DNA of 64,000 bases from Symbiodinium natans (GCA_905221605.1 CAJNDS010002083.1:155001-219000), one strand, 5' to 3'. Positions 21,708 through 32,757 are shown, counted from the stretch's first letter. Notes: generated from the sequence alone by a model not told the origin. Program-made: numbers and translations.

Positions 21708-22463
21708 CGGGTCTTTGGGGTTTAAGGCTCGGCGCTTCTTAAGCTGCAGGAACATCGACGCCCGAGATCCCCATGCAGACGAGGCCTTCAACCCGCCCTC
21801 CTTCACAAGTTCTAGGGACGAGGGGCCGCACTATGGCCCCATGTGAAGAACTCTCCTTCAAGCAACTCCGTTTCTCCGCCCGCCCCTCTTGATATCGCAA
21901 TAGCCTGCGGAGTGCACCTTCGTCCACGAAGGCACGGATTGGAACGGTACTATCGACTCAAATGGTCGCACTAGCGATTGGCCTCCAGGAGGCAGCGGGA
22001 GCGGCCCTTACCGAAGACGAGGAATACCATATGTGGGTTGACCTAAGTCTCTGGGCCAAATTGAAGGCCCTAAACCGAACACTGCACCGAAACTGCACAA
22101 ACACTACTCAAACTGCTAGAAGCCTCTAGGGTTGAGGTTTCTAGCTTAACCCCCAAACATGCGGTGCCAGGAATTGCTCCCACTGACATCCTTGGCGGCA
22201 GTCAACCCTGCTCCGGTGACCTGCGAACTCGGAAGGCTTCATCCCCCCCCCCAAACCCAGATACCAAGAAGGTGAAGGTCGAGAACGCAGGGTTCGGGGT
22301 TTAGGGTTAGGGTTTAGGGTTTAGGGTCCCTATGTTGGGGGGAGAAGCTCTATGAGTACGAACCGGGCAGGGTTCAACAGCATTCGAGATGTAACTCCTT
22401 TTCTAGATTTTTCTAGCAAACCACACCAGTTCTTGTTAAAGCATGAACGTGCTGCTGCTATGC

Positions 22464-22570
22464 GGACATTTCCCAAATAGGGGTACCCCTTTTTCGACCC
22501 CAAAATAGAGTAGGATCCCCTTAAAGGGACCCCCCCAGAAAGGGCACCCCCATGGTCGGAAAACCCCCCC
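22464..22570. mobile_element. family A TIR element in duplication copy 1
   Basis: The left end CATTTCCCAAATAGGGGTAC pairs with a right end ending in GGTCGGAAAACCCCCC. The interior has CAAAATAGAGTAGGATCCCC and CTTAAAGGGACC. Confidence 0.75.
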
Positions 22571-23587
22571 TTGTAGTGGAGTGGCCGGCACAGCATGGCT
22601 CCAGGATGCACTTGCGCGCTCTTGCAGCGCGTTTATAAGAAGCGATGCATGGAGCTGCAGAAGGCTGCTGGCGCCGGCGCCACGTGCCAAAACTTGCAGC
22701 TGAAAGAAACGACATCCGCCGAGATGGCAAAAAGACTTTAATGCTAGAGTGCAACTCGAATACGCTCTATCGATTTTCTCACGTTTTACACTTCTTCCAG
22801 CGGCATTCTGCATCGTGGCCCCCGAGAGGGAAGAACCAGCCAACAACTCAAGCGCTGCGCGATGCACCCCACAACTGACCGCTGGGCCCGCATGGCGGTG
22901 GGTTAGTCTCTCATGATGACAGTCTCCGAAACCCAAAGAGGCGCATCCTAAACCCGCAAGCCTAGGGACGAGGTCTCGAACCTTCAAGCAACTCCGTTTC
23001 TCCGCCCGCCCCTCTTGATATCGCAATAGCCTGCGGAGTGCACCTTCGTCCACGAAGGCACGGATTGGAACGGTACTATCGACTCAAATGGTCGCACTAG
23101 CGATTGGCCTCCAGGAGGCAGCGGGAGCGGCCCTTACCGAAGACGAGGAATACCATATGTGGGGTTGACCTAAGTCTCTGGGCCAAATTGAAGGCCCTAA
23201 ACCGAACACTGCACCGAAACTGCACAAACACTACTCAAACTGCTAGAAGCCTCTAGGGTTGAGGTTTCTAGCTTAACCCCCAAACATGCGGTGCCAGGAA
23301 TTGCTCCCACTGACATCCTTGGCGGCAGTCAACCCTGCGCCGGTGACCTGCGAACTCGGAAGGCTTCATCCCCCCCCCAAACCCAGATACCAAGAAGGTG
23401 AAGGTCGAGAACGCAGGGTTCGGGGTTTAGGGTTAGGGTTTAGGGTTTAGGGTCCCTATGTTGGGGGGAAGCCCTATGAGTACGAACCGGGCAGGGTTCA
23501 ACAGCATTCGAGATGTAACTCCTTTTCTAGATTTTTCTAGCAAACCACACCAGTTCTTGTTAAAACATGAACGTGCTGCTTCTATGC

Positions 23588-23694
23588 GGACATTTCCCAA
23601 ATAGGGGTACCCCTTTTTCGACCCCAAAATAGAGTAGGATCCCCTTAAAGGGACCCCCCCAGAAAGGGCACCCCCATGGTCGGAAAACCCCCCC
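23588..23694. mobile_element. family A TIR element in duplication copy 2
   Basis: Same element as at 22464-22570, duplicated with the surrounding segment and not by transposition. Confidence 0.75.
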
Positions 23695-24087
23695 TTGTAG
23701 TGGAGTGGCCGGCACAGCATGGCTCCAGGATGCACTTGCGCGCTCTTGCAGCGCGTTTATAAGAAGCGATGCATGGAGCTGCAGAAGGCTGCTGGCGCCG
23801 GCGCCACGTGCCAAAACTTGCAGCTGAAAGAAACGACATCCGCCGAGATGGCAAAAAGACTTTAATGCTAGAGTGCAACTCGAATACGCTCTATCGATTT
23901 TCTCACGTTTTACACTTCTTCCAGCGGCATTCTGCATCGTGGCCCCCGAGAGGGAAGAACCAGCCAACAACTCAAGCGCTGCGCGATGCACTCCACAACT
24001 GACCGCTGGGCCCGCATGGCGGTGGGTTAGTCTCTCATGATGACAGTCTCCGAAACCCAAAGAGGCGCATCCTAAACCCCCAAGCCT

Positions 24088-25042
24088 CAACGGGCTTCTC
24101 AGACATGAGGACTACTACGACTCCTCCGCCAGTCATGGTTCTCTCATGCGAATTTCAGGCTAAACAAAACCAGACTCGCTTTATTCTACTTCTTGCACAA
24201 AGACCTAGCCCTTGGTGCAGACTACAAGCCTGGCAATTTCCCAGTGCATAAGATCATGAGAGTTTGGTGCTTCAGCCATGCAGGCGACAGCATGTCACAA
24301 CGGTCTCGGAACTGCGCATCCCTGTCGCTGCATGCAACTCTTCCCCTCAAAACCCTTAAAGGAATACGGCAGGCTTTAGACCCTGACGGCTCAAGGGGTG
24401 TTGCGTGAAGGTTAGGGTGAGGGTTTGGGTGTAAGGTTTAGGGGTGAAGGGGCTTCTGCGAAATGCGGCGGCAGGGATGCATGAACTTGCTGATGAAGTC
24501 TACACAATCATGTCGACACTTGACCATCTGTTAAGCCCGGATAGCGGGCTAGGGCTTCAGGAACCTTACACCCTACGCCCGACCAAAGGCTTCGGCTTAG
24601 CAACCTACTTCAAGCTACTTAGCCCTGACATGCGTGCCAATGGTCTTGGGCTTTGGGGACACTGGGGGGTTCATGGCAGCTGATGGGCTGCTCCATTTGG
24701 AGAAGGTACAAAATCCCGCGTCCTCAGACTACCCATGAACCTCCGAGCAGGATCGCCGAGACTCAAGCGAGTCATGGTCTTCTTTACATGATGGGCATCA
24801 GAGCTCGAACGTCAACGACCTGATCGCCATTTTCCCAAATCAGTGAGAAGTTCAGGACGGGGGCTTGGAGCGCCCGGCCTCCCAATTGCTAGAATCTCGA
24901 ACCCAAATCCCAATCCCAAACTTTGAACAGGGCCGAATATCGAAAGCAGCCCGGGATCTGTCAAGGTAGAGCTAAGGCCGCAGCCCCATTGCATGGCTTC
25001 GCAGCTGCTGGTAGCTGGCGGAAGGAGCCTGCGAAGGCCAAA
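24088..25042. other. unannotated stretch
   Basis: A weak telomere-like patch is at 24408-24442. At 24727-24745, CTACCCATGAACCTCC matches one end of the family C element at 28634-28702. No gene is recognised. Confidence 0.45.
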
Positions 25043-25162
25043 AGGGTTTAGGGTTTAGGGTTTAGGGTTTAGGGTTTAGGGTTTAGGGTTTAGGGTTTAG
25101 GGTTTAGGGTTTAGGGTTTAGGGTTTAGGGTTTAGGGTTTAGGGTTTAGGGTTTAGGGTTTA
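25043..25162 (+). repeat. homogeneous (TTTAGGG)17 block
   Basis: Seventeen perfect heptamers with no variants, the cleanest telomeric tract in the window together with 46891-46997. Lack of decay suggests it is young. Confidence 0.95.
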
Positions 25163-25334
25163 TGGCTCAGCCCCAAAAACCTCGATGCCCAATTTGATCC
25201 TTGCGGAACACACTGCAACTTGAATCTGGAACCTTGGGTTACCGAAAATTTTGGGGCGCTGATTTACAGCCTCCTCGGGCAGGAGCCGCACCAAGGCCGT
25301 CACGTTCATCTTGCTCAGGGTCCTTGGATTAGCT

Positions 25335-25415
25335 TACTGTTGGTTAGCAGGGAATGAGGGAACTAGGGCCCTATATATACCCTCTATGTATAGGGCCCTA
25401 ATTTCCCCCAGGGCT
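25335..25415. repeat. palindromic element, related to family E
   Basis: GGAATGAGGGAACTAGGGCC, then CTATATATACC, then GGGCCCTAATTTCCCC form an imperfect hairpin. The sequence also supplies the apparent stop codon of the neighbouring minus-strand frame. Confidence 0.55.
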
Positions 25416-25859
25416 CAGAGAGCTTTGGGTCTTTTGAGGCAAGGAAAAGGAAAAAATCTCAAAGCATGCCCAAGAGGATGAGAGCATCTTATTCAGCCTG
25501 ATGAGCTCCTTGCAAGGAATCGCAGCATGGCCGGCATGGCCTTGGGAGGTCTCCTTGCCAAACTTGTCCTGCAACGTGCGCAGGAATTCCTCGGACTGCT
25601 CCAGGAGTCCTGCTCGTTGAGCTTTCTCCCGGATATGCGGGCCGAGCAAGCAAAGCAGCTCTTCCCCTGTGAGGCCCTGCATTCGAGCCCTCTGCTCTTG
25701 GTTCAGCTTCGGAGTCGGAGAATGTTCGGTGTGGTGACAGAACCGGCACAAGGCGCCCTGCTGACACACGCTCCCCTTCAGGATGTAGACACAAGGTCGG
25801 TGGCACAGCACCGGATGACCCCAGCCTCCGCAACTCTTTGCTTCGGTGTGTAGGTCATG
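25398..25859 (-). CDS. CCCH zinc-finger protein (partial gene)
   Basis: An open minus-strand frame contains GHPVLCHRPCVYI, then KGSVCQQGALCRFCHH. The spacing is C-x8-C-x5-C-x3-H, the canonical CCCH zinc-finger pattern that in other proteins binds RNA. A GHP..C..PC lead-in before the finger is familiar from dinoflagellate CCCH proteins. After the finger comes a charged, probably helical segment (LNQEQRARMQGLTGEELLCL). The frame has no ATG. An acceptor-like GGGCAG sits just above 25859, so this is probably an internal or 3' exon. The stop (25398) falls inside an inverted-repeat element, so the true C-terminus is uncertain. The gene is isolated between telomere-like blocks, and no partner exon was found. 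Function beyond RNA binding cannot be inferred. Confidence 0.65.
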   Translation of the reverse strand, partial: HDLHTEAKSCGGWGHPVLCHRPCVYILKGSVCQQGALCRFCHHTEHSPTPKLNQEQRARMQGLTGEELLCLLGPHIREKAQRAGLLEQSEEFLRTLQDKFGKETSQGHAGHAAIPCKELIRLNKMLSSSWACFEIFSFSLPQKTQSSLSPGGN

Positions 25860-26197
25860 CTGCCCTCAGCACCAGCTTGATAGCGGATGAGAGTGGCTTG
25901 ACAAACCGCAAGCTTGAACCTGACACAGCTGCGGAAACGGCAGGAACACCCTGAAGCGATGAACATGGGTGTCACGAGTCACGAGGACTCTTAGGAGCTC
26001 CAAATGCCGAGAATCTGCTTTCGAACATCACACACCGTCTGAGAGCGGCACCAATTCTTCCTGGAGCAAGGAGCAAGCTTCACTGGTTCTCTTGGCCAAG
26101 GATATTCGGGCCTCAACCTTAGAATGAAGGTCCGCTCATGTAATTGAAGGCTCCAGAATACTCTGCTTGGAACCCCAAAAGGCACCACAACGCCGAG
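25860..26197. other. unannotated stretch upstream of the CCCH exon
   Basis: An earlier exon of the CCCH gene would be expected on this side. I could not recognise one. Confidence 0.4.
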
Positions 26198-26384
26198 AAC
26201 TCCATGTTGGGATGTTCCCCTTATACTAACGGTCCTTAATAGGGATTACCATCCCCCTACTATAATCCCCCCCAATTAAGGACTGCTAGTATAAGGGGGA
26301 ACCCTAAACCCTAAACCCTAAACCCTAAACCCCAAACCTAAACCCTAAACCCTAAACCCAAGGGGGAACATCCCAAAACTCCAT
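26198..26384. mobile_element. family D TIR element interrupted by a telomeric tract
   Basis: The element begins TTGGGATGTTCCCCTTATAC at 26207 and ends AGGGGGAACATCCCAA at 26376. Flanks AACTCCATG (26198-26206) and AACTCCATT (26377-26385) match at 8 of 9 bases. The right arm is split by CCCTAAA repeats. AAGGGGGAAC occurs once before them (26293-26302) and again after them (26360-26369). Deleting one copy plus the repeats restores the uninterrupted arm seen at 15712-15734. Confidence 0.85.
26303..26359 (-). repeat. CCCTAAA tract inserted in the family D element
   Basis: About eight CCCTAAA heptamers with two variants, bounded by the 10-bp duplication AAGGGGGAAC. Confidence 0.9.
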
Positions 26385-26470
26385 TACAAGCGGAGCCCCT
26401 CAAAGAGACCGTGGTAGATCCTGGGTCATCTTCGCACTGCGAGCCGCTGGAGGCCTGGAGCCAGTCCGGG

Positions 26471-26622
26471 TGTAGGGTTTAGGGTTCAGGGTTAGGGTTT
26501 AGGGTTTAGGGTTTAGGGTTTAGGGTTTAGGGTTTAGGGTTTAGGGTTTAGGGTTTAGGGTTTAGGGTATAGGGTATAGGGTATAGGGTATAGGGTTAGG
26601 GTTTAGGGTTTAGGGTTTAGGG
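26471..26622 (+). repeat. TTTAGGG block with TATAGGG run
   Basis: About 21 heptamers. An internal homogeneous run of four TATAGGG units points to local slippage of a variant. Confidence 0.9.
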
Positions 26623-26765
26623 TTTCTCTCATGTTGCCTGGGTAATGGTTGCGGTGGCTTTTCTGGGGAACCCAAACAAGGCAAGGGCAACAAGACCATG
26701 ACCATGACCAGATTTCAGGTCTGGCCAGCTGCTCAGAAAGGGAAACCCTAAAGCCATGCACCCTG

Positions 26766-26815
26766 GAAACCCTAAACCCTAAACCCTAAACCCCTGAACC
26801 CTAAACCCCGAAACC
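26766..26815 (-). repeat. CCCTAAA block
   Basis: About seven heptamers with variants. Confidence 0.85.
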
Positions 26816-26928
26816 CCAAAGGCCCCTTCAAAAATGCGCAAGCTCTGAGCCCAGAGCGGGACGAAGCCCTGCTGCGAGTAGCTCAGGGAGAATGCCGCCA
26901 CAGCAACGGCCGCAGCCACCTGGGACCC

Positions 26929-26990
26929 GGTTCAGGGTGTTTAGTCTAAGTTTAGTCCGGTTCAGGGTGTTTAGTCTAAGTTTAGTCATC
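26929..26990. repeat. tandem duplication of ~29 bp
   Basis: GGTTCAGGGTGTTTAGTCTA, followed by AGTTTAGT, occurs twice in a row. Confidence 0.85.
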
Positions 26991-28307
26991 TGGTCTCTTA
27001 TACTATAGTTATAGGTCTCAGGGTTGTGTTCAAGTGCTCATGGCGTTAGATTTGGCCCAGGTGTCGGACAACTGGGCCCCTTTTCAGATTTCAGGGTTTG
27101 GGCTCCAGGGTACTCCCGCGTGCAGCCTACGGCCGCACGGACTCTGCACAGCCTCCGCTAAGCAATGGCCCGCAAGAGCCCTCAGCACCAATCGCAAGAT
27201 AGACTTCATCAACTAAGGCAAGGCAGCTGACAGACCCTACACCCTAAACCCTAAACCCGTCTTTAACCCGAGCCTTCGTAACCCGAGCCTAGGGGCCCGG
27301 GCCAGAAGGCCTCGCCCACCGCGTGGCTGGCTCTGCACCTGTCAGCACCACCCTTTGCAGGGAAACTTTGTGAGACCTGACCTCTGTGTGTAAATGTATA
27401 TATATATATATATGTATATATATGTATATATATATATATCTATCTATCTATTTTTGTATAAATATATAAATATATAAACATATACATCTATTTGCATACC
27501 AGATAATGAAATTTAAGATCGTATAATGCAGTGTAAGGTGCAGAATTGCAAGCGAAATGGCATTTCTCCAAGATCATGCCCAGCAGTCTGCTCCCCAAGC
27601 AGAGTTCCCACCAAACCCCCAAAACCCTAAGGCCCACAACCCCTACCTGACTCCCAAGTGCGGCCTTGACTGTCTGCTCTGCAACCCTTAAACCTCCAGC
27701 CACTATAGTCACTATGTTTAGTTCCGAGGGCTGCCTCTAGAAACCCAAGAACCAACATGGTAAACAAGAACGCGCTCGAGCTTCCGGGTGCTATAGCTTT
27801 CGTGACATGTGCACGCCCACACACGCCCCGCACGTTCCAGCGAGCTCAATCGGAAGAACTCCCGCCTCTGGAACCAACATCCTGAAAGGCCGTGCACTGT
27901 GGAGGATGTTGAGGATTTTTGCCCGGGGTGGCTTCTCTGAGTTCTGAGAATATACTCTAACCTTAGCGCAAGCTGCCCTGCCCAACTTCGAGATCCAACA
28001 CGCCATCTGCCTCTCCTCGGCAGGAGCGCACCGGGTACGCGGTTGAATGTGCGCCTTGTTCTGTGCGGCTCTTTGCTTGAGCCACAACTCGCATCAAGAA
28101 GCAACTCTCTTTCTCGGGAAGGTTTCCCCAAGAGGTGTACCCATTTGGGGGGCTCTTGTTTTGGGAGGAACATTCTCCAGAATGCAATGGCTGCATGTCC
28201 CAATCGAGGTGTCTTTGTCTGTGATGCAACTCATGGAGCGGGGAGAAAGGGGGTAGGGAGGGGCACCGAGTTTGGGGCGGAGAAGAATTCACCCTGGTGG
28301 AAGGACG
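26991..28307. other. stretch with a TA microsatellite, no gene called
   Basis: TATATA/TATG and CTAT microsatellites occupy 27395-27482. Minus-strand frames at 27488-28292 lack domains. Confidence 0.45.
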
Positions 28308-28500
28308 CCCTAAGCCCTAAGCCCAAACCCAAAACCCTAAACCCTACACCCTAAACCCTGAACCCTACACCCTAAACCCTGAACCCTACACCCTAAACCC
28401 TGAACCCTAAACCCGAAACCCAAAACCCTAAACCCTACACCCTAAACCCTGAACCCTACACCCTAAACCCTGAACCCTAAACCCTAAACCCTAAACCCTA
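28308..28500 (-). repeat. CCCTAAA block with higher-order trimer
   Basis: Heptamers are arranged as repeated trimers CCCTACA, CCCTAAA, CCCTGAA. This 21-bp higher-order unit shows the block expanded by copying existing variants and not only by telomerase addition. Confidence 0.9.
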
Positions 28501-28633
28501 GGTGCCCATGTTTCTTGGCGTTTCTTTTTTTCGTCGCCTGTCGCAGCTCCTGCAGGTTGCCTCTTTAAGGCGCCAAAGCCGCTTTCCTTCATCTCAGTGA
28601 AGCTCTCTGAGACCACGGAACCTCCTGCAGGTC

Positions 28634-28702
28634 TACTTGGAGGTTCATGGGTAGTTAGAAGTAGGGTTACCAGTATGGTAACTAACCCATGAACCTCCAA
28701 GC
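28634..28702. mobile_element. family C TIR element
   Basis: The left arm ACTTGGAGGTTCATGGGTAG and right arm CTAACCCATGAACCTCCAAG are inverted repeats of about 23 bp around a ~22-bp loop. A solo end is at 24727-24745. Confidence 0.7.
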
Positions 28703-30020
28703 AGGGTCTAAGGTGCATATGTCTCACGTCTCAAAAAGGGGGACCTGGGCTGGGATGGATGAGTATTGGCTGGGGTGTGACAGCCATGGGTCAGCGTCAT
28801 CCCTCCTGCCTTCTCAGCCCCACCTGGCATTCGGAATGACCCGACTGGTGCTTGCTATGACCCTCCGTCCTACGTGAGCTCAAAGTGGCGCCCACATCAA
28901 TGCGAGTAGCGACACTCGGTCTCAACAGAAATACTGGCCCGGAGATTGGTGGTTTTGGGTGGAGCTATTCGCCTCGGCCTCCGAGAGGCGTCTGGACCCC
29001 TTTGTCAACCCCCACCAAATCCCCGAACCCTGGAAGACTTGTCTGGGACTTCCCGCCCACACAGACCTTGACCCGGAACGTTCGGACATCTCGTACCCAG
29101 ACCGGCAATGTCCGACGCTGCACGAAGCCTCAAGCAAAAATGTGCCACTCTGCCACCCCGCGGCCTCTTGGAATCCCCCGACCCCCGACGCCGCATGAGG
29201 CCTGGCCCCTGACCCTAGCCTGCACCAAGCGACATTTTCTGGGCGGTGGTTTCAAACTGTTTTGCTGTGAAGTCTGTTTGCACATGTCAAGCGATTCCTG
29301 CCTTTATCCCTAACCGGTAGTTCGGGTTTAGGGTTCAGAATCAGTATGAAACCCTTAAGAAGACCATTGCACCCAAAGTCCACAAATAAAGCCCTGGAGC
29401 CCTATATACTGCAACTTGCACAAAGTCCTGCACCTCAGCCAAACAGCTCGCACGCTCAACCTTGGCCGTCAGTTTGGGTGGGATGATCCTCACTTGGGTT
29501 TAGGGCTTAGGGTATACGGTACAGAGTTTAGGGCTTAGGGCCTGGGGCGTAAGGTTTCGCAACTTGTGAGTCCGCACGGGTGACTAGTCTCACTGGTGGG
29601 AGCCTCACTGCAAGACTCCCGAGCAAGACTACAACTACCTAGCAGATGTAGTATGCGTATGCCGACGTTGAAATGGGTCGCCCCGTGAACCATCTTACAG
29701 AAACGTTATGTTGCATAGTATTGCCCAGGCACGAACAGGGCGACACCGCCGTACTGTGAGAAGCATGAAGATAGGAAAAGCATATGGATATGCAGATGAT
29801 ATGGTGCTTTCAGCTACTTGCCTGCATCGCAGCCCAGTTATGCCATGCTAGTATGCCAAGCGTTTTCTTGACCCTCTTCAAAACCAACTGCGGTTCGGGC
29901 GACTATACAACCAAAGTTGCTTGCAACTGTATTGTTCTCCGCACTTGTTCGAGCAACCAAGTTCGCATTTAAGTTCTGAAGCGTAAGGCCCCGGCTCCGG
30001 GCCTACACTGGAACAGACTT
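28703..30020. other. unannotated stretch
   Basis: Frames of 60-140 codons overlap on both strands around 28885-29313 without recognisable domains. A degraded telomere-like patch lies at 29490-29555. Confidence 0.4.
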
Positions 30021-30116
30021 GGGCACTTCCCCAAACAGGAAACACCCTGATGCAAAGTAGTAAAACCCTCGTGTCAGAATTCCCCAAAAAAGGGCACCTA
30101 TTTCCGGAAAGCCCCA
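30021..30116. mobile_element. family A-like TIR element, diverged
   Basis: GGGCACTTCCCCAAACAGGA and the right end CACCTATTTCCGGAAAGCCC are recognisable versions of the family A ends. Confidence 0.55.
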
Positions 30117-30669
30117 CTTGAGTGTTGACTTCATTACTTTAAGAAGAAACACTAGAAGATGCGAGCTGGCGCATGTAGTACGTAAGGCCAGCCCCTCAAC
30201 CCGCACAGCTGCTCGGTTGCTAGTGCACGTTCCAATCCCAACCCTTTGAAAACACCAGGGGCCCAGCATCGTACATTTCTGCTCAGCCCTTTTTTGCTCA
30301 TCCCAACCTTGAGTACACCCTTCTTAGGGCATCTTAAAACCCTTAGAAAGCCCAGAAAGCGAAAAGCGGTGCCCCCTCCGGAACGAGGGCTCCACCGGGC
30401 GCAGCGCCAGGGGCACCAGGGCCATGGGCTTCCACTGCCTCCAACGCCACTGAGGTCTTCGGCTGGCCGAAGCTCCACATGACATGGGTAGTTCTCTTTG
30501 TTGGGTCTCCTACATAGTAGGTCACCCCTAAAAGAAGGACCTTAGAAAGGACCCTAACTTCGTAAACTGCTCACAGGGGAGGGTTTCAGGACGGCTTCTC
30601 CTTCTTCTGAAGAGAAGGAAATCTCCCAAGCCCTTGCCTTGAAACCCCAGTTGCTAGCCCTTTGAAGCC

Positions 30670-30910
30670 ATAAACCTCTGAACCCTGAACCCAAAACCCT
30701 AAACGCTAAACCCCAACATCCAAAAACGTCCCACTAAACAGCCCCCCCCAAAAAAAGACGGGCCTCGAGCAGTCGCAGCATGGCCGCCTCGGCCCTGCTG
30801 AGCTCCTTGCTGCCAACGCAGTGCGAAAGAGGGGCTATAGGGGCTATAGGGGCTATAGGGGCTTTGGGGGTTTGGGGGGTTTGGGGGGTTTGGGGGGTTT
30901 AGGGGCTTGG
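30670..30910. repeat. telomere-like and G-rich short repeats
   Basis: A CCCTAAA-type block at 30670-30722. Later, at 30835-30905, come AGGGGCTAT and GGTTTGGGG short repeats. Confidence 0.75.
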
Positions 30911-31795
30911 GGGCTTTGGAGCCGACGAGTTGATTCAAGGGCCTCGGGTTTTTAGGGGGAGGGGAGGTCTCAGGGTTTGGAGTTTTGGGATGAGGGTTCA
31001 CGCCTTAGCCCCGAACTCCCAACCCCCAAACATCCCCAAACCCTCGGCTTCAGTCCTGACATCGCCGCTGGCTTTGGACCCGGAGGCGTTCGCTCTGTGG
31101 GCAGGAGAGCCACGTCTTATGCTGGGCCAGCATGATAGGTTTCGGGGCGTTTGAGGATTGTGGTCTTGATGATGAAGTTGAAGCAGCCGAGCGAAGCCCA
31201 AACGGACCCTGGCATGCATGCGCGTGTGAACCTTTTAATCAATGGCTCGCCCCAAGCTTCGGCACGAGGCTGCATAGCGCTACGGCCCTACTGTGTGGCC
31301 TCCCAGAACGCACGCGTGAAGGAGACGCCTCCTTCAGCATTTCGCTGGCTTGAAAATAAAATGTCGCCAAGCAGTGCGGGCAGGCTCTTTGGCCCACCCT
31401 TGTATCTTAGGGAGCAGGAGGTCCCTTTCTGGCTCAGGACTCCTCCTCCAAAGGACTTCGCCGCGGACGAAACTTGCGGGCCGCGTCGCGGAGGAGGCCT
31501 GGACAGGCTGCCCAAAAGGGGCTCGGGGCTTGCAGTGCTGGGAGGGGGGACGCCTGCATTGAGCAAGGCCACAAGGGGCAGACCTCAACTTAGGCGGAGC
31601 CCGACTCGAGCGCAAGGCCCTCAACTTATCCCTACAAGCCTGCAATGCAGGCTAAGGCTGAGGCGTGCTGTTGCGACGCAACCCGACTACCACTAAACCT
31701 CCCCATTTCCCATGAATTCGAGTCATGTGGCCGAAGAAAGGACTGGCGGCTGCCTGAGCACAAGTTGCCCGGCTTCGGAGCGAACAGGATTTGAA
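30911..31795. other. unannotated stretch
   Basis: A plus-strand frame runs 31151-31696, overlapped by frames on the other strand. Composition is GC-rich. No domain, codon signature or splice evidence favours it. Confidence 0.35.
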
Positions 31796-31912
31796 CTCAG
31801 GGAAGTTTAGGGGCTAGGCTTGGGGGCCTGGGGCTTCGGGCTTCGGGTTTCGGGTTCGGGGCTCAGGGGTTTGGGGGGTTTAGGGATTTAGGGGTTTAGG
31901 GTTTAGATGGAG
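31796..31912 (+). repeat. degenerate telomere-like block
   Basis: TTTAGGG, TTCGGG and TTTGGGG words of irregular length. Confidence 0.7.
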
Positions 31913-31959
31913 AACGAACCCCTACCCTGAAATCCCCCTAAGAGACCCACCCAAAATAC

Positions 31960-32243
31960 CCTAACACACACACACAAAACAAAACTCTAAAAGCACTCCA
32001 CATACCCTAAAAAACCCTGTACATGCCCTAACATACACTAAAGCACTCTAACAACACTCCACATACCCTTAAAAAACGCTGAAAATACCCCAAATACCCT
32101 GAGCCGCTCCTGGGCGGCTTTCCTCGGCTGCACCGGCACAGGGATGGGCGCTGAGATCCCTCGACGCGAGTTAGCTGGGGGGGGGCGGGGGGGGCTCAGG
32201 GGATGGGATCTCATATTTTTCTATATATATGGTATGTATGTTT

Positions 32244-32275
<32 letters not shown>

Positions 32276-32460
32276 AGAATCGAACAGAACAGAATTGAAT
32301 TGAATTAAAATTGCATTGATTTGAACTGAACTGAATTGACTGAGAATAGTTAAAAAAACAGAATAGAATAAAATAGAATACACTAGAATAGAATAGAATA
32401 GAATAGAATAGAATAGAATAGAACCGAATAGAATAGAACCGAATAGAATAGAATATATAT
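31960..32460. repeat. simple sequence: CCCTAA/ACA words, TA and TAGAA repeats
   Basis: ACCCTAAAA-type words at 31960-32100, a TATATA tract at 32222-32272, and a pentamer run (TAGAA)n at about 32360-32455. Confidence 0.75.
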
Positions 32461-32612
32461 ATCTACATATATAATATACTCTGCTATAATAGAACCCTTG
32501 CTCGGCCTGTGGAGCTGCCTTCCGCGGGCCTGCGTCCATGGTGGAGAAGGTGGGGCAAGTCTCCGGCGCGCATGCGAACCACCTGCAGAAATCAAGGCAT
32601 GGAAAAGAAGAT

Positions 32613-32757
32613 TGGGTTTGGGGTTTAGGGTTTAGGGTTTAGGGTTCAGGGTTTAGGGTTTAGGGTTTAGGGTTTAGGGTTTAGGGTCTAGGGTCTATGG
32701 TTTAGGGTTTAGGGTTTAGCGTTTAGGATTTAGGGTTTAGGGTTTAGGGTTTAGCGC
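32613..32757 (+). repeat. TTTAGGG block
   Basis: About 20 heptamers with scattered variants (CTAGGG, TTAGCG). Confidence 0.9.

Larger units (their letters stand above)
21855..24087. repeat. 1.1-kb tandem duplication
   Basis: Two near-identical copies (about 21855-22980 and 22981-24087) lie head to tail, with an offset of about 1126 bp at the left end. Only a few substitutions and one-base indels separate them. Each copy carries a short TTTAGGG block (22290-22327 and 23418-23455) and a family A TIR element. The long minus-strand frames they contain (22436-23053, 23560-24090) run into the TIR element and have no recognisable domain, so I do not call genes. Confidence 0.92.

Noticed and set aside
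22436-23053. 205-codon minus frame and its duplicate at 23560-24090
   Set aside because: The C-terminal third is a TIR element, the rest has no domain, and conservation between copies only reflects the recent duplication.
31151-31696. 181-codon plus frame
   Set aside because: GC-rich composition leaves both strands open, and nothing beyond length supports it.
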